Positions 59,290 through 64,000 of a DNA stretch of 64,000 nucleotides are shown one piece after another. Below the pieces are notes generated by a model. That model was not told the origin of the DNA. It was given only the letters and a program-made list of their open reading frames with translations, and made no database searches. This DNA comes from Candidatus Panguiarchaeum symbiosum (lineage in GTDB: Archaea; Asgardarchaeota; Njordarchaeia; Njordarchaeales; Panguiarchaeaceae). The stretch's first letter is position 1, and each line of letters starts with the position of its first letter. The translations under genes were made by a program, and so were the position numbers. Location: NCBI GenBank assembly GCA_024720975.1, contig JANJXX010000004.1, positions 32,517-96,516 of the forward strand. The letters are read 5' to 3'.

Positions 59290-60144
59290 ATGATAATCGC
59301 ATTCGTTGGTCTAGATCAGGCAGGCAAAAGCAGTATTAAGGTATATCTCGAAAGTCTAAGCACGAAAAATGCATTGAACACTAGCATGAGCAATGGGGTT
59401 GAATCCTATTTGCGTGGAAATATGAGGATTGATGTATTTCCAGGTCAGGAAAAACTACGGTATATGGAGCTTCTCTATGAGAGATTTTTCCCCTACATCG
59501 ACAAATTGGCTCTAATTGTAGATGCAAGCGCTAGGGATCGTTTCGATGAGGTTAAGAGGTACTGGAAGTTCTTGAAAAATATGCTGGAAAAGTATGCCGA
59601 GAAGGAAATCCAGGTAATCTTAGTTGCCCACAAGCAAGATTTAAGCGGCGCAGTTTCAAGCGATGAGTTATGCAAGATAATATTTGATGCAGATGACATA
59701 GAGAGATATAATGTAATTCACTTGAACACCAGTATCTTTGATCCAATAAGCATGAGCCTACTCCTGCGTGCACTTCATGGTGCTATAGGTTTAATCGAGA
59801 GTATTACAGAAATGCTAAGAGCCGAAACTAGAGCGCAGATAGTAGCCATATTTGACGGACACCTACTACCAATTGCCATAAGTGGAACTAGTCCCCGGTC
59901 TGAACTTTTCGAGAGAGTCCATGAGCTTGTAACCTCAGTGGAGAAGTTTGGATACCTTAAAGCTTTTGTCGCTATCTTCGAAGGCGAAAAAGTCCTGGCT
60001 ATTAGCAGAAGAGAAGGAAACGAGAGAGTTATAATCTGCATAATCAATTTTGGGGAGACTCTAGAAAGGGTTATAGAGCTTAGCAATAATGCAATCTCTC
60101 ACTATATTAACGAGCTTAGAAAGAGATTCTGGGGCTGGCAATGA
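59290..60144 (+). CDS. Rag/Arf-like small GTPase with C-terminal roadblock-like domain
   Basis: 'IIAFVGLDQAGKSSIKVYL', 'VFPGQEKLRYMELLYERFFPYIDKLALIVDAS', 'LVAHKQD'; C-term 'AQIVAIFDGHLLPIAISG...AFVAIFEGEKVLAISRREG'. ATG at 59290 aligns with the paralog's start. Confidence 0.82.
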   Translation: MIIAFVGLDQAGKSSIKVYLESLSTKNALNTSMSNGVESYLRGNMRIDVFPGQEKLRYMELLYERFFPYIDKLALIVDASARDRFDEVKRYWKFLKNMLEKYAEKEIQVILVAHKQDLSGAVSSDELCKIIFDADDIERYNVIHLNTSIFDPISMSLLLRALHGAIGLIESITEMLRAETRAQIVAIFDGHLLPIAISGTSPRSELFERVHELVTSVEKFGYLKAFVAIFEGEKVLAISRREGNERVIICIINFGETLERVIELSNNAISHYINELRKRFWGWQ

Positions 60145-60887
60145 TTTTAGAAGCCCTCACAGGTCTGCTGCTTGGTCTATTCCTAGTGTATATCTTCGAT
60201 AGGATCCATTATAGACTAAAGCTGAGAAGAGGTACGCAAATTATAGAAAGGATGAAAATGCTAGCTCGTAGCAGCAGGACCAACATGCCAATAGAAAAAC
60301 AACAAAGACTACAAGCCAACACGTTACTGCAGTTGGTAAATAACTGGGTGCTCGAGATACAAGCAGTTGGTGAAACTCAAGCAGCATTGCTGAGACAACT
60401 TGGATTGGCAAAAATTGCTGGGGAGGTCATTATCACAAACAGAGAATTACTAAGTGAAATTGCTAATGTACTTAGGCGAAGTAAGCTTGAACCGGAGTAT
60501 CGTCTAATCCCCCTGCCTAGCGGAGCCCTAGAAAAACTAGGCGAATTGGGAATTATTAGCCTAAGTTTCATCGAAATAAGCAGCGAAATAGGACCCAGAT
60601 TCCTATTCGCAACGACAAAAACTGAGATGACAGACAGAATTAGCTCAGACACAGAGCTCCAAAATAGGTTCTTTATTCTAGCTGGAGCGCAAAGTGAACT
60701 CGACGTTTACGGCAAAAGAATTATTTTAAAGGATGTAAAAGGCGGAGAAAGGGGGCTCAAGGGCATAATTGTAGCCGAAGTCGTGAGAAGTGCTGATAGG
60801 AGTAGAATACTAAATTTCTTATCCAAGATAAGCACAATCCCTAACTCGCCCGAGGACGCCGCCAATAAGATACGGGATGCGCTGTGA
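60141..60887 (+). CDS. N-terminally membrane-anchored protein, unknown
   Basis: 'LEALTGLLLGLFLVYIFDRIHYRLKLRRG' TM anchor; overlaps the GTPase stop by 4 bp. Confidence 0.75.
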   Translation: MILEALTGLLLGLFLVYIFDRIHYRLKLRRGTQIIERMKMLARSSRTNMPIEKQQRLQANTLLQLVNNWVLEIQAVGETQAALLRQLGLAKIAGEVIITNRELLSEIANVLRRSKLEPEYRLIPLPSGALEKLGELGIISLSFIEISSEIGPRFLFATTKTEMTDRISSDTELQNRFFILAGAQSELDVYGKRIILKDVKGGERGLKGIIVAEVVRSADRSRILNFLSKISTIPNSPEDAANKIRDAL

Positions 60888-61408
60888 AGGCCCTAGCAAT
60901 TGTCCTAATTCTACTCACACAAGTCCAAGTGCCAATGATTAGCTGGACATTCGAGGATATTGGACTGTCTGACATTTTAATAGAGAACACACTTAAAGAA
61001 TACACAGTATCCACAAATTTCCACTCTGAGCTTGTGGGTAGCGTGACCTTTAACGTTAAAGTCTATGCCAATGTCTCACTGAAATTGAGAATAACCATAA
61101 ATGACGTAACTAAGGAACTGAATGCGAATGAAAATGTAACATTTGATGGCGTCTTAAAAACCACCAATACATTGGAAATCACTATCCCACCCCAATTACC
61201 ATCTAGACCAGTGATAATATACAAGAACTCAACAATAGTAGCAAAGCTTAAAATACCTAGCGGGAGTGAGAGCCAGATACAAGAGCACAAGGAAATACTG
61301 AGATATGCCTTTTGGATACTAGTACTAGTTCCCCCATTACTAGTCTACTTGTACGAGAAAAAAACAGCGAAAATGGAGACCGAAGGCAAAGAAGTGATTT
61401 TAACATGA
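60884..61408 (+). CDS. Secreted/membrane protein with C-terminal TM helix, unknown
   Basis: Signal peptide-like N-terminus (GTG start overlapping the previous stop), beta-rich ectodomain, TM 'YAFWILVLVPPLLVYLY'. Confidence 0.72.
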   Translation: MKALAIVLILLTQVQVPMISWTFEDIGLSDILIENTLKEYTVSTNFHSELVGSVTFNVKVYANVSLKLRITINDVTKELNANENVTFDGVLKTTNTLEITIPPQLPSRPVIIYKNSTIVAKLKIPSGSESQIQEHKEILRYAFWILVLVPPLLVYLYEKKTAKMETEGKEVILT

Positions 61409-62871
61409 GCTTTCTAGAGCTACTGCCATACAAACCAAGCTTAGCTGAGGAAATTGCAAGAGGCTTGTTAAGCTCAAAAAATGTTGTTCTAATCCGCGCC
61501 CCAGCAGGAAGTGGAAAAACTAGCATTGCAGTGGCATACATAATTCATCTAGCTCTTCTAGGTAAAAGAGGAGCAATATTTCTGAGAACACGACGTGAGG
61601 TAAATCACGCACTAAGTATTACCCGGGCTGTTGTCAGCAGACTAAAGACAGCGAAGCTACTCGTCATCCCCACGCCTTCCAAGGAAAGATTCTGTGTTAT
61701 GGGTATAAAGAAAGAGTTGATTAAGTACTGGTGCCCCATTACTGAATGCGAAAGACTACTGAGGCGAAAATATGGCGAAATTGAGAAAGATCTCATGGGT
61801 AAGGTGTTCTCATCCCTAGACAGCTATATAGAACTCTTTGCTCGAGATAAGAGATGCCCCTACTACGCTGCACTGGAGTTGCTGAGAAAAGCTGATATAA
61901 TCATTGGCACACACAACTACTTCATTGAGTCTGAATTATTCGAAAAACTTGGAAAGATAGATGTTGCTGTCATCGATGAGGCCCATGCGCTACTGGTACC
62001 AAAGACCTACGAGGGATTTATTGAAGCCATAGAAAGAGGAAAGGAATATGCCAGAGCTGCAGCTTATCAGGGAATACCATTACATAAGTACATTGTCGCG
62101 CTGGGTAAAACTGATACAAACTCTGCAAGAGATTTAGCCGAATACGACTCATATATGAAAGCAGACGGCATAGAAATCAAGCTCAAGGGGAAGTTGATTA
62201 AAGTCTACCTACCAAAGGACCTAATAAGAGATAGATTACAGAACGTCAACCGCATTATACTCATGAGCTCGACACTCTACCCATCAAACTTCTTCAAAAC
62301 AATATTCACTGGCAATACCATAGACGCTGATATGATCATAATCCCAGGTTTGATTAGTGGGAGAAGGAAATTGATAATTCCACGCACAAACTTAAGCTTA
62401 TCATACGCTAAACGAAATGAGAAAACACTTCTAGCATACGCCGAAATGATCAAAAACATCCAAACAGAACATAGAGAGAAAACTTTAGTATTCTGCCCTA
62501 GCAATGAAATCGCTAGAGAAATAGCTAAATACTTGAAGAAAGAACCAACAGATGAACTCGGAGAAGATCTAGTGATAACAGTATTTAGAGGAAAGATTGC
62601 GGAAGGAATAGACGCAACGGGATACAAAGTCGCAATAATGGCAGGACTCCCGTTCCCACGCATCGATCCAGAAACTGAGAAAATACTACAAACCTACAGC
62701 AAAATCTATAAGATCGATGAAAAGGCAATTAAAGAGGCATACAACCTAAGCTCAATGATATCCGCCTTAGTCCAAGCAATAGGCAGAGTGGGGCGAAGGG
62801 AAGAAGGAGTAGTCTATATAATTGATGCACGTGCAGAATTTATCAGAACACTTCTTCAGTCTCCTTCATAA
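61405..62871 (+). CDS. XPD/Rad3-family (DinG-like) Fe-S superfamily 2 helicase
   Basis: 'VVLIRAPAGSGKTSIAVAYI', 'VAVIDEAHALL', four Cys (FCVMG, WCPITEC, KRCPYYAALE) between motifs Ia and II, 'RGKIAEGIDATGYKVAIMAGLPFP', 'QAIGRVGRREEG'. ATG 61405 overlaps the preceding TGA. Confidence 0.88.
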   Translation: MSFLELLPYKPSLAEEIARGLLSSKNVVLIRAPAGSGKTSIAVAYIIHLALLGKRGAIFLRTRREVNHALSITRAVVSRLKTAKLLVIPTPSKERFCVMGIKKELIKYWCPITECERLLRRKYGEIEKDLMGKVFSSLDSYIELFARDKRCPYYAALELLRKADIIIGTHNYFIESELFEKLGKIDVAVIDEAHALLVPKTYEGFIEAIERGKEYARAAAYQGIPLHKYIVALGKTDTNSARDLAEYDSYMKADGIEIKLKGKLIKVYLPKDLIRDRLQNVNRIILMSSTLYPSNFFKTIFTGNTIDADMIIIPGLISGRRKLIIPRTNLSLSYAKRNEKTLLAYAEMIKNIQTEHREKTLVFCPSNEIAREIAKYLKKEPTDELGEDLVITVFRGKIAEGIDATGYKVAIMAGLPFPRIDPETEKILQTYSKIYKIDEKAIKEAYNLSSMISALVQAIGRVGRREEGVVYIIDARAEFIRTLLQSPS

Positions 62872-62993
62872 TACTAAAACTATGGGGAATAAACTCAAAC
62901 CAAACAATTCTAATGATTATCTTTTTTGAAAAATATAAGTTGAGAATTTATATCGTTGCTAGTAGAATTATTACGATCAAAAGGTGCCACTAT

Positions 62994-64000
62994 ATGGCTT
63001 TCTCATCAATGCGAAGAACTACAGGGTTCATCTTATTAATTGCGCTAATTCTCTCAGCCATCAGCAGCCCACTTTATGCAACTATAGACAAAACAACTAA
63101 AGGCGATAATAGCGATGCACACATGAAGTCTAGAGGCTTCCAAGGAAATAGGGCATTAATGTGGAACTCAGCACAGGAACCAACATTAGGTACAGCCACT
63201 GGAGACGCGGGAAGAGCTATGCATATCAATGGATATCAAGAGATAATAAAATTGCAGACGAGTGGATGGACATTCAAAAACTCCACCCTGGTCAATGCCT
63301 CTTCAACAGATTCTGTGCAAATAAGAATATCAAAGAACCTGGATAAGGAAGAATACGCTATTGGAGTATTGAGAAGGCTGCGAAATGCAACTGGAATCTA
63401 CAGTTGGATTGACATTTATATTGCCAACTTCACAGCAGGCAATAGCAGGATCTATATAAATCACACAAACTTTAGCGTGCCAATAAGATACGTGAATAGC
63501 TTTGCGATTAATGGCACTACTACAAATGAACTGAGAATAACAAGATTTGACCTCGTCTGGGAAAACTCAACAACAATCATAGTTGTATACATAAAACAGT
63601 ACCTAACCCTTATTGGGGGTGTGTATGTAGATGCTTATAATGTCACTTATAGAAAACTACGCATCCCAAATACGTGGACTGCTGGGTCTACCCTCGCCAA
63701 AGGAACAGGAATAGGATACGACATCAAAACCTCTTGGTCCGGAGCTAATAGAATAATCACCTTCATAGGCTTTAACGCCACACCTTTTGGGATAACTCCT
63801 AGAGTATCATTCGCAGCTAATTTGTTTATTAATGAAACCAATAAAATATCCGTAGACTTTAGCGGAACTAAAACTGCAAAGGCGACTCCATACTATGCGT
63901 ATTTGAGCAATATTATATTCGCATCTGGGTATGTTTATATTGTTGCAGCACTTGTTGCATCAATAGGAAGTGAGCTTGCTACAATCGCCCCGAATGGTAT
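62994..64000 (+). CDS. Secreted protein, N-terminal part (3' truncated by window edge)
   Basis: Open frame from ATG 62994 to the window end (MAFSSMRRTTGFILLIALILSAISSPLYATIDK...), signal peptide, many N-x-S/T sequons; not in the supplied ORF track because it runs off the end. Confidence 0.75.
   Translation, partial: MAFSSMRRTTGFILLIALILSAISSPLYATIDKTTKGDNSDAHMKSRGFQGNRALMWNSAQEPTLGTATGDAGRAMHINGYQEIIKLQTSGWTFKNSTLVNASSTDSVQIRISKNLDKEEYAIGVLRRLRNATGIYSWIDIYIANFTAGNSRIYINHTNFSVPIRYVNSFAINGTTTNELRITRFDLVWENSTTIIVVYIKQYLTLIGGVYVDAYNVTYRKLRIPNTWTAGSTLAKGTGIGYDIKTSWSGANRIITFIGFNATPFGITPRVSFAANLFINETNKISVDFSGTKTAKATPYYAYLSNIIFASGYVYIVAALVASIGSELATIAPNG

Noticed and set aside
61312-61404. N-terminal extension of the helicase ORF (MDTSTSSPITSLLVREKNSENGDRRQRSDFN)
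   Set aside because: It lies out of frame over the upstream membrane-protein gene; ATG 61405 in an ATGA overlap is the more likely start.
1-64000. CRISPR array
   Set aside because: No regularly spaced direct repeats of 24-37 bp with unique spacers were seen; the short 10-11-bp arrays are not CRISPR.

Overview
This 64 kb window is from an AT-rich archaeal chromosome. The lineage is probably TACK/Thermoproteota-like, judged from RadA, HerA-NurA, a Bax1-like nuclease, an archaeal RibD-type reductase, an archaeal CDP-alcohol phosphatidyltransferase and standalone Lrp-RAM and AlaX proteins. Most of it is ordinary metabolic, transport and repair genes: tryptophanase, CoA-disulfide reductase-like, MoaC/MoaB, tungsten-type radical SAM maturase, MgtE/SLC41, PfkB and ROK kinases, Ca-type P-ATPase, formamidase, ABC transporter, HutI, endonuclease III, APC permease and GltD-like. 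No rRNA, convincing tRNA or CRISPR array was seen. An accessory island at about 3.9-8.1 kb holds a TnpB/IS605-like remnant, a frameshifted restriction endonuclease convergent with an intact DNA adenine methyltransferase, and an RHH-like regulator with an inverted-repeat operator-like region.

The strongest candidates for undescribed biology are: (1) a tightly overlapping operon at 59.3-62.9 kb with a Rag-like GTPase (G domain plus roadblock-like C-terminus), two membrane-anchored proteins and an XPD/Rad3-like Fe-S helicase, divergent from a 1029-aa secreted protein operon; a second Rag-like paralog lies at 11.2-12.0 kb; (2) a 1171-aa protein with a TrmB-like wHTH N-terminus, about 900 aa of coiled coil and a TrmB/PLD-like C-terminus, translationally coupled to a Cys-containing 281-aa orphan; (3) a radA operon with two small orphan proteins and a Bax1/DUF790-like nuclease; (4) a four-copy dispersed hairpin repeat, two copies of which bracket moaCB in inverted orientation; (5) a metallophosphoesterase frame interrupted by a single in-frame TAG. 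All calls are by eye from translations and sequence. No database search was run.
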